Of a DNA stretch of 50,706 bases, positions 7,265 to 15,731 are shown in pieces (positions within the stretch are counted from its first letter, which is position 1; each line of letters starts with the position of its first letter). The notes under the pieces are model-generated. The model ran no database searches and was not told where the DNA came from. It saw only the letters and a list, made by a program, of their open reading frames with translations. The DNA lies in contig CAITKP010000043.1 in the NCBI GenBank assembly GCA_903892995.1, positions 1-50,706 on the forward strand, in the 5' to 3' direction. The translations under genes and the position numbers were made by a program. The stretch is from an uncultured Campylobacterales bacterium (GTDB lineage: Bacteria; Campylobacterota; Campylobacteria; Campylobacterales; Sulfurimonadaceae).

Positions 7265-9337
7265 ATGGAAAATTTAGAGATTATAGATAGTGTTTGTACC
7301 TATTGTGGTGTTGGATGTGATATCGCTGCAAAAGTGAACACCGCAGAGAATAAAATTGAGAGCATTTTTGCTCATCCAGATGGAGTTGTTTCTCAAGGAA
7401 AACTGTGCATTAAAGGCAAGTATGGCTTTGATTTTGTGGATTCACCAAACCGTTTAAGAGTTCCTCGTATTCGTAAATCCTTTTTAGAAAAAAACCACTA
7501 TATAAAAGAGATTATTGGCTCAACGCTAATCGATCTTGATGAGACTTGGTATGAAACTACATTAGATGCAGCGACAACGGCTGCAGCAATGAAACTTCGT
7601 GAGATTCAAAAGGAGTATGGAGAAAAGAGCGTTTGTTCCATCGGCGGAGCGCGCACTTCCTGTGAGAGCTCCTATCTATTTCAAAAATTTACTCGTCACA
7701 CACTCAACTCTCCACATGTTGATAACTGCGCAAGGGTGTGTCACTCTCCAAGCTTAAAAGGGATGCGAACGACCATCGGTGAGGGTGCTGCGACAAATCC
7801 GTATAATGATATTTACAACTGTGAGTTTATGATCGTCATAGGCTCAAATACAACAGAAGCGCATCCGATCATCTCAAATCGTATTTTAGATGTAGCTCGT
7901 GAGCATGACAACTTGGCAGTTTTTGATGTAAGAGAGATCAAGCTTCATCGCTTTGCAAAATATAAAGCGATTATGCCTCACGAAGCAAATCTTTTGGTGC
8001 TCAATATGCTTGCGTATGTCATCATTGATGAGGAGCTTTATAGTGATAGTTTCATCGCTGAACGTACAAAAGGGTTTTTAGAGTTTAAAGAGAAAATCCT
8101 CTCCGATCCATACGCAAATCCAAAATATTTTGAAAAGATCGAGGGGTATGAGTATCTTTCAAAGATGATTCCAAAGATCGCTCGTGAATATGCACTCAAA
8201 GAATCGATGATATTTTGGGGACTTGGGATCACTGAGCATTTAGATGGATCTTATGCGGTTATGGCGATTACGCATTTGGCTTTGATGACTGGAAATATTG
8301 GAAAAAGCGGGGCAGGGCTTATGCCTCTTCGTGGACAAAACAATGTCCAAGGAACTTGTGATATGGGGATGCTTCCATACTATGATCCAGATTATCAAAC
8401 ACCTAAAGAGATAGGGCTTATGACACCACAGCTCGTCGATGAGATGCTGGAAAATCGTATAAAAGCGGTGCTTAATATCGGGGAAGATATCACACATATC
8501 CATCCAAATCTCAACAAAATAGATAAAGCATTTGAAAATCTTGATCTTCTTTTTGTACAAGAGCTTTTCATGACAGATGTCGCGCAGCGTGCGGATATCG
8601 TCGTGGGTGTAAAATCTGCGTATGAAAAAACGGGTGTTTACGTCAATGCGATGCGCCGTTTACATCTTTCGCAACCGCTTGTAAAATCTGATCTTCCAGA
8701 TGATTGGGAAGTACTGCAACTTCTTGATAATAAAATGGGTGGAACAGCCAATTATAAGAGTTCAAATGATGTTTGGGATGAGGTGCGTGAAGTAGCGTAT
8801 CGTCGTTTTAGCGGTGCTTCTTATGTAAGACTTGAACGCCATAGAAAGCGTGGGCTTCAGTGGCCTGTTCACACAGAGGACACGCCGATTTTACACCAAC
8901 TGGATTTTAGAACAGAAGATGGTTTGGGAGAGTTCCATTATCATCAGTATAAACTTCGCGGAATGGTTCAAGAGATTTTGCAAAAAGATCTCACAGGATA
9001 CCATCTCACAACTGGAAGAACGATTGCACACTATAACAATGCAGCGCAGACTTCTCAGAGTGAGAAACTCAACAAGCGCTATGATGAGGATATTTTACTT
9101 GTATGTGAGGGTGATAGAGCAGATTTTGTAACAGAGACTGTCATCTTAAAATCTGAGTATGGGCAGACGAGCCCTTTGACGATCGAGTTTAGTGAAAAAA
9201 TTCAGCCAAAAACACTTTTTTGTACTTTTCACCATGCAAAGTCCAAGATCAACAATCTCTTTGGAGACAAAAGTGATGAGCTGATTTTAACAGCAGCTTT
9301 TAAATCTGTAAAAGTCGAGATAGTTCCTGTCGCATGA
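7265..9337 (+). CDS. Formate dehydrogenase catalytic subunit, Cys type
   Basis: A molybdopterin oxidoreductase of 690 residues. An N-terminal 4Fe-4S site (C11, C14, C18, C48) is followed by the bis-MGD domains. The metal-ligand motif CARVCHSPS carries Cys159-His160 where some formate dehydrogenases have selenocysteine. Other family signatures are GSNTTEAHP and LRGQNNVQGTCDMG. There is no N-terminal ferredoxin-like extension and no signal peptide, so it should be cytoplasmic. I chose ATG 7265, with GGGGAAG 6 nt upstream, over an in-frame GTG at 7250. No beta or gamma subunit gene is adjacent, so its electron partner is unknown. Some assimilatory nitrate reductases look similar, but the active-site motif favours formate. 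Confidence 0.85.
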   Translation: MENLEIIDSVCTYCGVGCDIAAKVNTAENKIESIFAHPDGVVSQGKLCIKGKYGFDFVDSPNRLRVPRIRKSFLEKNHYIKEIIGSTLIDLDETWYETTLDAATTAAAMKLREIQKEYGEKSVCSIGGARTSCESSYLFQKFTRHTLNSPHVDNCARVCHSPSLKGMRTTIGEGAATNPYNDIYNCEFMIVIGSNTTEAHPIISNRILDVAREHDNLAVFDVREIKLHRFAKYKAIMPHEANLLVLNMLAYVIIDEELYSDSFIAERTKGFLEFKEKILSDPYANPKYFEKIEGYEYLSKMIPKIAREYALKESMIFWGLGITEHLDGSYAVMAITHLALMTGNIGKSGAGLMPLRGQNNVQGTCDMGMLPYYDPDYQTPKEIGLMTPQLVDEMLENRIKAVLNIGEDITHIHPNLNKIDKAFENLDLLFVQELFMTDVAQRADIVVGVKSAYEKTGVYVNAMRRLHLSQPLVKSDLPDDWEVLQLLDNKMGGTANYKSSNDVWDEVREVAYRRFSGASYVRLERHRKRGLQWPVHTEDTPILHQLDFRTEDGLGEFHYHQYKLRGMVQEILQKDLTGYHLTTGRTIAHYNNAAQTSQSEKLNKRYDEDILLVCEGDRADFVTETVILKSEYGQTSPLTIEFSEKIQPKTLFCTFHHAKSKINNLFGDKSDELILTAAFKSVKVEIVPVA

Positions 9338-9663
9338 GTAGAGCCAAAGGAGATATAGCAGAGTCAAAAGCCTGTGAGTATCTTCTTGAAAATGGCTATC
9401 AAGTGATTGAGCGGAATTTTTACTCAAGGTTTGGCGAGATCGATATCATTGCCTTTAAAGAGGATGTACTCCATTTTGTTGAGGTCAAAAGTGCCTTGGA
9501 ATATGAGCTTGCAGTACAAAATATTACCCCTTCAAAAATGGGTAAACTACTCAAAACAGGTGATGTTTACCTAAAGAAAAATGGTGTCAAACTACCTTAC
9601 ATGTACGATGCAATCATCGTCACTCCTGAATCTATTGAGATGATAGAAAATATCACTTTTTAA
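9334..9663 (+). CDS. YraN family (UPF0102) endonuclease-like protein
   Basis: A 109-residue protein with the UPF0102 signature: GDIAESKACEYL near the N-terminus, then GEIDIIA and HFVEVKSA, which form the restriction-endonuclease-like (PD-D/E-XK) core with E, D and EVK. The molecular role of the family is not established; a DNA-processing role is usually assumed. The start overlaps the end of the dehydrogenase gene by 4 nt (ATGA), so the two are probably co-translated. One near-copy of the palindrome (9597-9606) encodes YMYD. Confidence 0.85.
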   Translation: MSRAKGDIAESKACEYLLENGYQVIERNFYSRFGEIDIIAFKEDVLHFVEVKSALEYELAVQNITPSKMGKLLKTGDVYLKKNGVKLPYMYDAIIVTPESIEMIENITF

Positions 9664-9666
9664 ACT

Positions 9667-9676
9667 TTACATGTAA
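9667..9676. repeat. TTACATGTAA palindrome, after yraN
   Basis: Exact copy starting 4 nt after the yraN stop codon. A short inverted repeat (TGATC/GATCA) and a partial copy (AACATGTAG) follow within 60 bp. It could help form the 3' end of the transcript. Confidence 0.9.
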
Positions 9677-9757
9677 GACATATTGATCAAAAAAGATCAG
9701 ACTTTTAGAAAAAAATCCTAACATGTAGAATATAAGAGAGTTTAAAGATATCATTTG

Positions 9758-9763
9758 TATAAT
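9758..9763 (+). promoter_or_regulatory. trxA promoter, -10 TATAAT
   Basis: A consensus TATAAT preceded by an AT-rich stretch without a clear -35, as is usual in this phylum. It predicts a start near 9770 and a leader of about 30 nt before trxA. Confidence 0.6.
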
Positions 9764-9801
9764 ACAAGCATTACATACACACAAAAAAAGGAATGCGCAC
9801 A

Positions 9802-10119
9802 ATGGGTAAATACATAGAATTAACTTCAGCAAATTTTGAAGAAACGGTTAGCGAAGGCGTTGCATTAGTGGATTTTTGGGCTCCATGGTGTGGACCTTGC
9901 CGTATGATCGCTCCGGTCATCGAAGAACTTGCTGCAGATTTTGATGGAAAAGCAAAAATCTGTAAAGTAAATACTGATGAAGAGCAAGATATCGCTGTTA
10001 AATTTGGTATCCGCTCTATCCCAACTATTTTATTTTTCAAAAATGGTGAAATGGTTGAACAAATGGTAGGAGCTGCTTCTAAACAAGCGTTCCAAGACAA
10101 ATTAAACTCTCTTTTATAA
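9802..10119 (+). CDS. trxA: Thioredoxin
   Basis: A 105-residue cytoplasmic thioredoxin with the redox motif WCGPC (C30, C33) in the context VDFWAPWCGPC, and the cis-Pro in RSIPTI. It reduces protein disulfides and is recharged by the reductase encoded next. GGA lies about 9 nt upstream of ATG 9802, whereas it would directly abut an alternative ATG at 9793; families also start MGKYIELT or similar. Length is normal. It has its own TATAAT promoter. Confidence 0.96.
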   Translation: MGKYIELTSANFEETVSEGVALVDFWAPWCGPCRMIAPVIEELAADFDGKAKICKVNTDEEQDIAVKFGIRSIPTILFFKNGEMVEQMVGAASKQAFQDKLNSLL

Positions 10120-10145
10120 GAGAAATAAGTTGATAGCTAAATGGG

Positions 10146-10177
10146 GCTAAAGCCTCTTTAGCATCGCGATGTTTTTT
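10146..10177 (+). terminator. Probable trxA terminator
   Basis: GCTAAAG/CTTTAGC forms a 7-bp stem with a 3-nt loop. It is followed by a short palindrome CATCGCGATG and then six T residues. The U tract is about 10 nt from the main stem, so efficiency is uncertain. The rest of the gap up to trxB holds only AT-rich sequence, presumably the trxB promoter. Confidence 0.45.
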
Positions 10178-10340
10178 ACTTCTGCATACTTCGATTACAA
10201 ATATTAATTTAAAGTTTATCCAAAGTCTCTATGATGTTACCATCTATTTTTATTATAAAAAAAGTCAAAGATACTCTTTATAAACAAGATAGTATCATAC
10301 AAAATCTCAATAAATTAGATTAAAATAAAAGAGTTATGAT

Positions 10341-11297
10341 ATGGAAAATATGATTTTAGATTGTGCAATAATCGGTGGGGGACCAGCTGGTCTTACAGCT
10401 GGACTTTACACAACACGTGGCGGTTTAGAGAATGTTATTATGTATGAAAAGGGTATGCCTGGTGGACAAATCACGCAAAGTAGTGAGATTGAAAACTATC
10501 CTGGTGTAACGGGTGAGATTACAGGAATGGATCTTATGATCCCATGGCCCGAGCAGTGTCAGAAGTTTGGATTGAAGCATGAGATGTCTGAGGTGACTCG
10601 TGTCTCGCTTCAAGAGAATGGAAACTTTTTGATTCACAAAAGTGATGGTACATCACAAGAGTCTTATAGTGTCATTGTGTGTACGGGTTCAACACCAAAA
10701 CGCGCTGGATTTGCAGGTGAAGATAAGTTTTATGGAAGAGGTGTGAGCACTTGCGCTACATGTGATGGATTTTTTTATAAGGGCAAAGAGGTTGCAGTTG
10801 TCGGTGGTGGAGATACGGCACTTGAAGAGGCACTTTATTTGGCAAAAATATGTAAAAAAGTTTATCTTATCCATCGCCGTGATACATTTCGTTCTGCACC
10901 AAATACAGTCCAGCGTGTGAAATCCACAGAAAATATAGAACTCGTTCTTAATGCCACTCCTCAAGAAGTGTATGGTGATGCTATGGGTGTAAATGGTATT
11001 CGTGTGGCACTTGCAGGTGGAAAAACAAGAGAGATAGAAGTTCCAGGTGTGTTTACTTTTGTAGGAAATAATGTCAATAATAAAGTGTTACTTCAAGAAA
11101 ATGGAGAGTTCCTTTGCGAGCTAAACAGCAATGGTGAAGTGGTCGTGGATTTAAGTATGAGAACTTCATTGGCGGGTCTTTTTGCAGCTGGAGATATCAG
11201 AGTAGAAGCACCAAAACAGGTCGTTTGTGCTGCGGGTGATGGCGCAGTTGCCGCACTTAAAGCGATCTCGTATGTAGATGAGAAATTAAACCATTAA
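10341..11297 (+). CDS. trxB: Thioredoxin reductase
   Basis: An NADPH-dependent flavoenzyme that reduces thioredoxin. The 318-residue protein has the FAD motif [10 protein letters not shown] (12-21), the redox pair CATC (C138, C141), the NADPH motif [10 protein letters not shown] near 155, and the C-terminal FAD contact AAGDIR. Length and domain order are standard. It follows trxA but with a 220-nt gap and a probable terminator, so it is likely transcribed separately. An ATG three codons further in is also possible. Confidence 0.95.
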   Translation: MENMILDCAIIGGGPAGLTAGLYTTRGGLENVIMYEKGMPGGQITQSSEIENYPGVTGEITGMDLMIPWPEQCQKFGLKHEMSEVTRVSLQENGNFLIHKSDGTSQESYSVIVCTGSTPKRAGFAGEDKFYGRGVSTCATCDGFFYKGKEVAVVGGGDTALEEALYLAKICKKVYLIHRRDTFRSAPNTVQRVKSTENIELVLNATPQEVYGDAMGVNGIRVALAGGKTREIEVPGVFTFVGNNVNNKVLLQENGEFLCELNSNGEVVVDLSMRTSLAGLFAAGDIRVEAPKQVVCAAGDGAVAALKAISYVDEKLNH

Positions 11298-11324
11298 AAT
11301 CAATTAAGTATAAAGGATAAGAGT

Positions 11325-12092
11325 ATGATTAAAGTTGGAGTTTTTGGAGCGAGTGGAAGGGTTGGTCGTTTATTAATTGAGGATTTGAAGCAGGAAAAGG
11401 GTATGTCACTCTCAACAGTTTATGTAAGAGAGAGTCTTGAATTTTCGATCGATCCTTCAGTTTTGGTCACAAATGATATGCATGTATTTTTAAATGCGTG
11501 TGATATTGTCATAGATTTTTCACTTCCAGAAGCGTGTCAGCTTTTACTCGAAGAAGCTTTAAAATCTCCAAAACCTATTGTTGTAGGTACAACAGGTTTA
11601 GACTCTCATCAGATGAATCTCTTAAAAGATGCAAGTGAGATTATGCCGATTCTTTATGCGACAAATATGTCTTTAGGGGTTGCACTTTTAAGTAGACTCG
11701 TCAATATCGCAGCTTCAACATTGGAGGGCTTTGATATAGAGATCGTAGAACAGCATCATAGACATAAAAAAGATGCCCCAAGCGGAACAGCTCTCACACT
11801 TGCGTACTCAGCGGCTGATGGAAGAGGCGTTGATCTTGATAAGGTAAGAGTAAGCGGAAGAAATGGCAACATCGGCGAGAGAAGTAAAGATGAGATCGCA
11901 GTGATGGCGCTTCGTGGTGGGGATATCGTAGGCCGTCATACAGTTGGTTTTTACAATGATGGAGAGTTTATAGAGCTCAACCACACCGCAACAAGTAGAA
12001 ACACGTTTAGTAAAGGTGCGCTTCGTGCTGCAAAGTGGTTAGTTGAAAAACCAAAAGGCCTTTATAGTATTGCAGATTGTTTAGAGTTATAG
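11325..12092 (+). CDS. dapB: 4-hydroxy-tetrahydrodipicolinate reductase
   Basis: DapB performs the second committed step of lysine and meso-diaminopimelate synthesis. The 255-residue protein has the N-terminal dinucleotide motif GVFGASGRVGR, VVGTTGL near 90, the catalytic segment EQHHRHKKDAPSGTA near 145-159, and the RGGDIVGRHTV segment. AAAGGATAAG precedes the ATG. It follows trxB by 27 nt and is probably co-transcribed with it; a terminator follows. Confidence 0.96.
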   Translation: MIKVGVFGASGRVGRLLIEDLKQEKGMSLSTVYVRESLEFSIDPSVLVTNDMHVFLNACDIVIDFSLPEACQLLLEEALKSPKPIVVGTTGLDSHQMNLLKDASEIMPILYATNMSLGVALLSRLVNIAASTLEGFDIEIVEQHHRHKKDAPSGTALTLAYSAADGRGVDLDKVRVSGRNGNIGERSKDEIAVMALRGGDIVGRHTVGFYNDGEFIELNHTATSRNTFSKGALRAAKWLVEKPKGLYSIADCLEL

Positions 12093-12101
12093 TCTTGGTT
12101 G

Positions 12102-12126
12102 AAAAAGGGCTCTTTTAGCTCTTTTT
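12102..12126 (+). terminator. dapB intrinsic terminator
   Basis: AAAAAGGGC pairs with GCTCTTTTT (one G-U) around a 7-nt loop, 9 nt after the dapB stop. The T-rich right arm acts as the U tract. Confidence 0.65.
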
Positions 12127-12174
12127 GAGTAGAATTCGCAAATAGAATGATTTAACATTTACAAGGATTTTATC

Positions 12175-13533
12175 TTGCTTGAAAATATGAATGAAAAGTG
12201 TGCAGTAGTCGGGATATTTGGCCATCCAGAAGCGTCGAAATTAGCTTATTTTTCTCTACATGCTCTCCAGCATCGTGGTCAAGAAGCCGCTGGTATATCA
12301 TCAGCTGATGGAAAAAAACTTCACACTATCAAAGATCGTGGACTTGTTACGAGTGTTTTTGATGAGAAAAAACTTGACACTCTTAAAGGTGAAAATGCTA
12401 TTGGGCATACAAGATACTCGACTGCTGGTGATGACTCGATCCTTGATGCACAGCCTGTATTTGCAAGATATGATCTTGGAGAGATGGCAATAGTTCATAA
12501 TGGAAACTTGACAAATGCTCAAGAAGTACGTGATGTATTGATCCAAAAAGGTGCGATTTTTCAAACTTTTATGGATACAGAAAATCTTATACATCTTATT
12601 GCAAAAAGTGAGCAAGAGCATCTTGTCGAGCGTATAATTGATGCTGTAAAACGTATCGAGGGCGCTTTTTCTCTTGTATTTTTAAGCCGCACAAAGATGT
12701 TTGCTATGCGAGATCGTTTTGGTTTTCGTCCTTTGAGTTTGGGAAGACTACCAAATGGCGGTTATGTAGTAGCGAGTGAAACATGTGCTTTTGATCTCAT
12801 CGGTGCAAAATATATCCGTGATGTTGAACCAGGTGAACTTCTTATTTTTGAGGAGGATAAAGCACCACAAAGTATTAAAGTGTTTGAAGCGACTCCAAAA
12901 CATTGTATTTTTGAGTATGTCTATTTTGCACGTCCAGATTCTAGCATTTATGGGCAAAGTGTGTATCAGATGCGAAAAAATATGGGTGTTGAACTTTCTA
13001 AAATCAAACCAGTTGATGCTGATATCGTTATCCCTGTTCCAGATGGTGGAGTGCCATCGGCGATAGGATATTCTCAGGGAAGCGGAATCCCATACGAGAT
13101 GGGAATTATGCGTAATCACTATGTTGGGCGTACTTTTATTGAGCCTACTCAAGAGATGCGTGATCTTAAAGTAAAGATGAAACTCTCTCCTATGGTTAAT
13201 ATCATTAAGGGGAAATCTGTGATTGTCGTAGATGATTCGATTGTCCGTGGTACAACTTCAAGACGAATTGTAAGAATGCTTAAGGATGCGGGTGCAAGAG
13301 AGGTGCATATGCGTATCTCTTCTCCTCCGACAACTGATCCATGCTTTTATGGCGTAGATACTCCTGACAAAGATAAACTTATTGCTGCAAATATGTCTAT
13401 TGATGAGATTTGTGCTTTTATTGAAGCGGATTCTTTAGCGTATTTGAATGAAGAAGCACTTCTAAGAAGTGTAAATGAAAATGGCGAAGATAAATACTGT
13501 ACGGCTTGTTTTACTGGGAAGTACATAGTTTAG
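12175..13533 (+). CDS. purF: Amidophosphoribosyltransferase
   Basis: PurF makes phosphoribosylamine from PRPP and glutamine, the first step of purine synthesis. The 452-residue protein has an Ntn glutaminase domain whose nucleophile is Cys9, after a short propeptide (MLENMNEK). Motifs are HRGQEAAGIS and GHTRYSTAG. The phosphoribosyltransferase domain carries the PRPP loop VVDDSIVRGTT near 350. I kept the TTG start at 12175 because AGGA lies about 9 nt upstream; the first in-frame ATG (12187) is too far from it. The next gene starts 2 nt after the stop. Confidence 0.95.
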   Translation: MLENMNEKCAVVGIFGHPEASKLAYFSLHALQHRGQEAAGISSADGKKLHTIKDRGLVTSVFDEKKLDTLKGENAIGHTRYSTAGDDSILDAQPVFARYDLGEMAIVHNGNLTNAQEVRDVLIQKGAIFQTFMDTENLIHLIAKSEQEHLVERIIDAVKRIEGAFSLVFLSRTKMFAMRDRFGFRPLSLGRLPNGGYVVASETCAFDLIGAKYIRDVEPGELLIFEEDKAPQSIKVFEATPKHCIFEYVYFARPDSSIYGQSVYQMRKNMGVELSKIKPVDADIVIPVPDGGVPSAIGYSQGSGIPYEMGIMRNHYVGRTFIEPTQEMRDLKVKMKLSPMVNIIKGKSVIVVDDSIVRGTTSRRIVRMLKDAGAREVHMRISSPPTTDPCFYGVDTPDKDKLIAANMSIDEICAFIEADSLAYLNEEALLRSVNENGEDKYCTACFTGKYIV

Positions 13534-13535
13534 GT

Positions 13536-14501
13536 ATGAAAATAAAACAGATATACACTTTTGGAAAATACTTACAAGATAAGTTTGGGACAAAAGTGCA
13601 TAAAACAGCAGTTTCCATCTCTGGATTTACTTGTCCAAACATTGATGGAGCTGTTGCAAAAGGTGGATGCACTTTTTGTGAAAATGACTCTTTTAGTCCA
13701 AGTTTGGATGCGGTCAAACCACTGAAAGGGTTTCATCTTAATCTCTCTTCAAAAGAGAATCCCTTCTTAGAAAAACAACTTCTTCAACTTCAAATCCAAT
13801 TTAACGCTTTGAGTACTCGTCAAAGAAATGAGTATGGAACAGAGAAGTTTTTAGTCTATTTTCAATCTTTTACAAACACCTATGCTCCATTTGAGACACT
13901 CAAAGCTTTGTATGAAAAAGCCCTCTCATTTCCTAATGTCGTAGGTCTTAGCATCGGTACAAGAAGTGATAGCATTACAGAGCAAACACTAGAATATTTA
14001 GCTTCTCTTGCTAAAACCAAAGAGATATGGATAGAGTTTGGCATCCAATCGGTTTATGATGAAACACTAGAGCGCATCAACCGCGGGCATGACAGTGCAA
14101 ATGTAAAAGAGTGGATATTAAAAGCTAAAAAGGCTGGTCTTAATGTTTGTGGACATCTCATATTTGGACTTCCAGATGAAGATGAGGCTATGATGCTCGA
14201 AACTGCAAGAGCGGCGTATGATTGGGGAATCGACTCTGTGAAATACCATCCGCTGTATGTAGTGAAAAAAACAGCGTTGGCAAATGAGTATGCGCGCGGT
14301 GAGTTTACGCCTATTAGCGAGGAGCAGTATTTAAATGTTTTAAATAAAGCACTCCAGATGAAACCCTTACATGTAAGCGTTCAAAGGATCACAGCTGGTG
14401 TGGACGATGACTCGCTTTTGGCCCCGCAGTGGTGCCGAGATAAAAATATGCAGATCAAGCAGATTAATGCTTCACTCAAAAAAATAGGCTTAAAATACTA
14501 A
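13536..14501 (+). CDS. TIGR01212 family radical SAM protein (YhcC-like)
   Basis: A 321-residue radical SAM protein of the YhcC/TIGR01212 group. The variant cluster motif runs from FTCPN to GGCTFCEN, with a 10-residue gap before the CxxC pair rather than the usual CxxxCxxC. FQSFTNTYAP, GLSIGTRSD, IEFGIQSV and GHLIFGLPDED are typical of the family. The reaction is not established. ATG 13536 gives the expected N-terminus; an upstream in-frame start would lie inside purF. One TTACATGTAA copy (14367-14376) encodes PLHVSV. Confidence 0.88.
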   Translation: MKIKQIYTFGKYLQDKFGTKVHKTAVSISGFTCPNIDGAVAKGGCTFCENDSFSPSLDAVKPLKGFHLNLSSKENPFLEKQLLQLQIQFNALSTRQRNEYGTEKFLVYFQSFTNTYAPFETLKALYEKALSFPNVVGLSIGTRSDSITEQTLEYLASLAKTKEIWIEFGIQSVYDETLERINRGHDSANVKEWILKAKKAGLNVCGHLIFGLPDEDEAMMLETARAAYDWGIDSVKYHPLYVVKKTALANEYARGEFTPISEEQYLNVLNKALQMKPLHVSVQRITAGVDDDSLLAPQWCRDKNMQIKQINASLKKIGLKY

Positions 14502-14503
14502 AT

Positions 14504-15016
14504 TTATTTACAATCAACACTTAAAGAGAGATTGTAATCTTGTTTGTATGTAAAGGGTTCTACGATAATTTTTAAGTCTCTTGTTTCACCCTTTTTGATC
14601 TCAGTTTCTGCTATCCATACCTTTTGAAAAGGATTGAGAGGAAAAATGGCATCCAATATTTGATTGTGTGCAACTTTGAAAATATTGACTTGAATCTTAC
14701 ATGTAGAGAAATCTCTTTGCGATTCATTGGTGAGTGCGCCTTTGACGATCAGCGTTGGCGTAAACTCTAAAGCCTTTATTTCGGTGATTTTTGTACTGTT
14801 TTTATAAAGATAGTTATGAAGTTGGATATATCCGACAAAGGGAGCTACAAAAAGTGTTCCAAGACTTAAAATAAGAAAAATCGAAGCGAAGAAAGCCTTT
14901 TTTCTTAAAAGCATAGCCATAATGAGAAGAAGTAAAAATATAACAAAAAGAGCCCCAAAGAGGATGTAATCATAGTTATTTAGTCCATGTATGAACTCTA
15001 AAATCTTCTCTTTCAT
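14504..15016 (-). CDS. DUF2393 membrane protein
   Basis: A 170-residue protein with two membrane helices (about 17-37 and 43-64) followed by an extracytoplasmic beta-rich domain containing LIVKGALTNESQRDF. It fits DUF2393, a family I know mainly from Campylobacterota and with no known function. Its start overlaps the hisIE stop by 4 nt. It converges with the radical SAM gene, with 2 nt between the stop codons and no room for a terminator. A one-mismatch palindrome copy (14697-14706) encodes STCK. Confidence 0.7.
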   Translation of the reverse strand: MKEKILEFIHGLNNYDYILFGALFVIFLLLLIMAMLLRKKAFFASIFLILSLGTLFVAPFVGYIQLHNYLYKNSTKITEIKALEFTPTLIVKGALTNESQRDFSTCKIQVNIFKVAHNQILDAIFPLNPFQKVWIAETEIKKGETRDLKIIVEPFTYKQDYNLSLSVDCK

Positions 15017-15693
15017 GATTCTCTTGCGTTCTTTTCTGCGATTCCGCTTAGATTAAATCTACGAGCGAGCTCTTGTTTGATACGATCTGGTGAAATATTT
15101 TTGTATGCAAGTGCGACAAGCATATGATAGGTGAGATCAGCTGCTTCATAGATCATCTCAGGCTCATCATCATCTTTAAATGCGAAGGTAAATTCACCTG
15201 ACTCTTCAATCACTTTTTTTAGAATTGTATTTTCACCTTTAGCAAAAAGCTTTGCCGTCCAAGAGGTTGATGGATCAGCGTTTTTTCTCTCTTGAATAGT
15301 GTGATAAAGTGTATCAATCACGCCATACATCGCATCGGTATTGACCTCTACTTCTGTTTCAATCGTGCCTGATTTGAGCTCAGTAAAGAAGCAAGAGCGT
15401 CTTCCAGTGTGGCATGCAACGCCCTCTTGTATGACTTTGATAAGCAGGGTGTCGTTATCGCAGTCAAGATTAAAAGAGTGGATAGTTTGGATATGTCCGC
15501 TACTTTCACCCTTTTTCCAGATACGCTTTTTTGAGCGAGAGAAGTAGTGAGCGATATTGGTTTGTAGTGAAAGAGTGAGTGCTTCTTGATCCATGTAAGC
15601 CATCATAAGCACTTCGTTATTTGTTACATCTTGCACGATAACAGGAAGGAGTTCCTGTTTTTGCCAATCGATACGATTTAAAATTTCTTGCAT
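15013..15693 (-). CDS. hisI: Bifunctional phosphoribosyl-AMP cyclohydrolase / phosphoribosyl-ATP pyrophosphatase
   Basis: HisIE carries out steps two and three of histidine synthesis. The N-terminal HisI domain (about 1-110) has the metal-binding DCDNDTLL and CHTGRRSCFF. The C-terminal HisE domain (about 125-215) has the MazG-like KKVIEESGEF and EAADLTYHMLV. The fused 226-residue form is common in this phylum. The upstream palindrome (15703-15712) overlaps its ribosome binding site. The gene is isolated from other his genes here. Confidence 0.95.
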   Translation of the reverse strand: MQEILNRIDWQKQELLPVIVQDVTNNEVLMMAYMDQEALTLSLQTNIAHYFSRSKKRIWKKGESSGHIQTIHSFNLDCDNDTLLIKVIQEGVACHTGRRSCFFTELKSGTIETEVEVNTDAMYGVIDTLYHTIQERKNADPSTSWTAKLFAKGENTILKKVIEESGEFTFAFKDDDEPEMIYEAADLTYHMLVALAYKNISPDRIKQELARRFNLSGIAEKNARES

Positions 15694-15702
15694 ATTTTAT
15701 CC

Positions 15703-15712
15703 TTACATGTAA
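15703..15712. repeat. TTACATGTAA palindrome abutting hisI ribosome binding site
   Basis: On the minus strand the copy reads TTACATGTAAGGAT, so its 3' end supplies part of the AAGGA ribosome binding site of hisI. Next to it is a second palindrome, AAAGCGCGCTTT (15711-15722), sharing two bases; together they fill the 38-nt gap after the prohibitin gene. Confidence 0.9.
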
Positions 15713-15731
15713 AGCGCGCTTTGGGTATAAC

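Noticed and set aside
12748-13152. A 134-codon minus-strand frame opposite purF
   Set aside because: It lies inside the conserved PurF coding region, with no recognisable domain or start signal.
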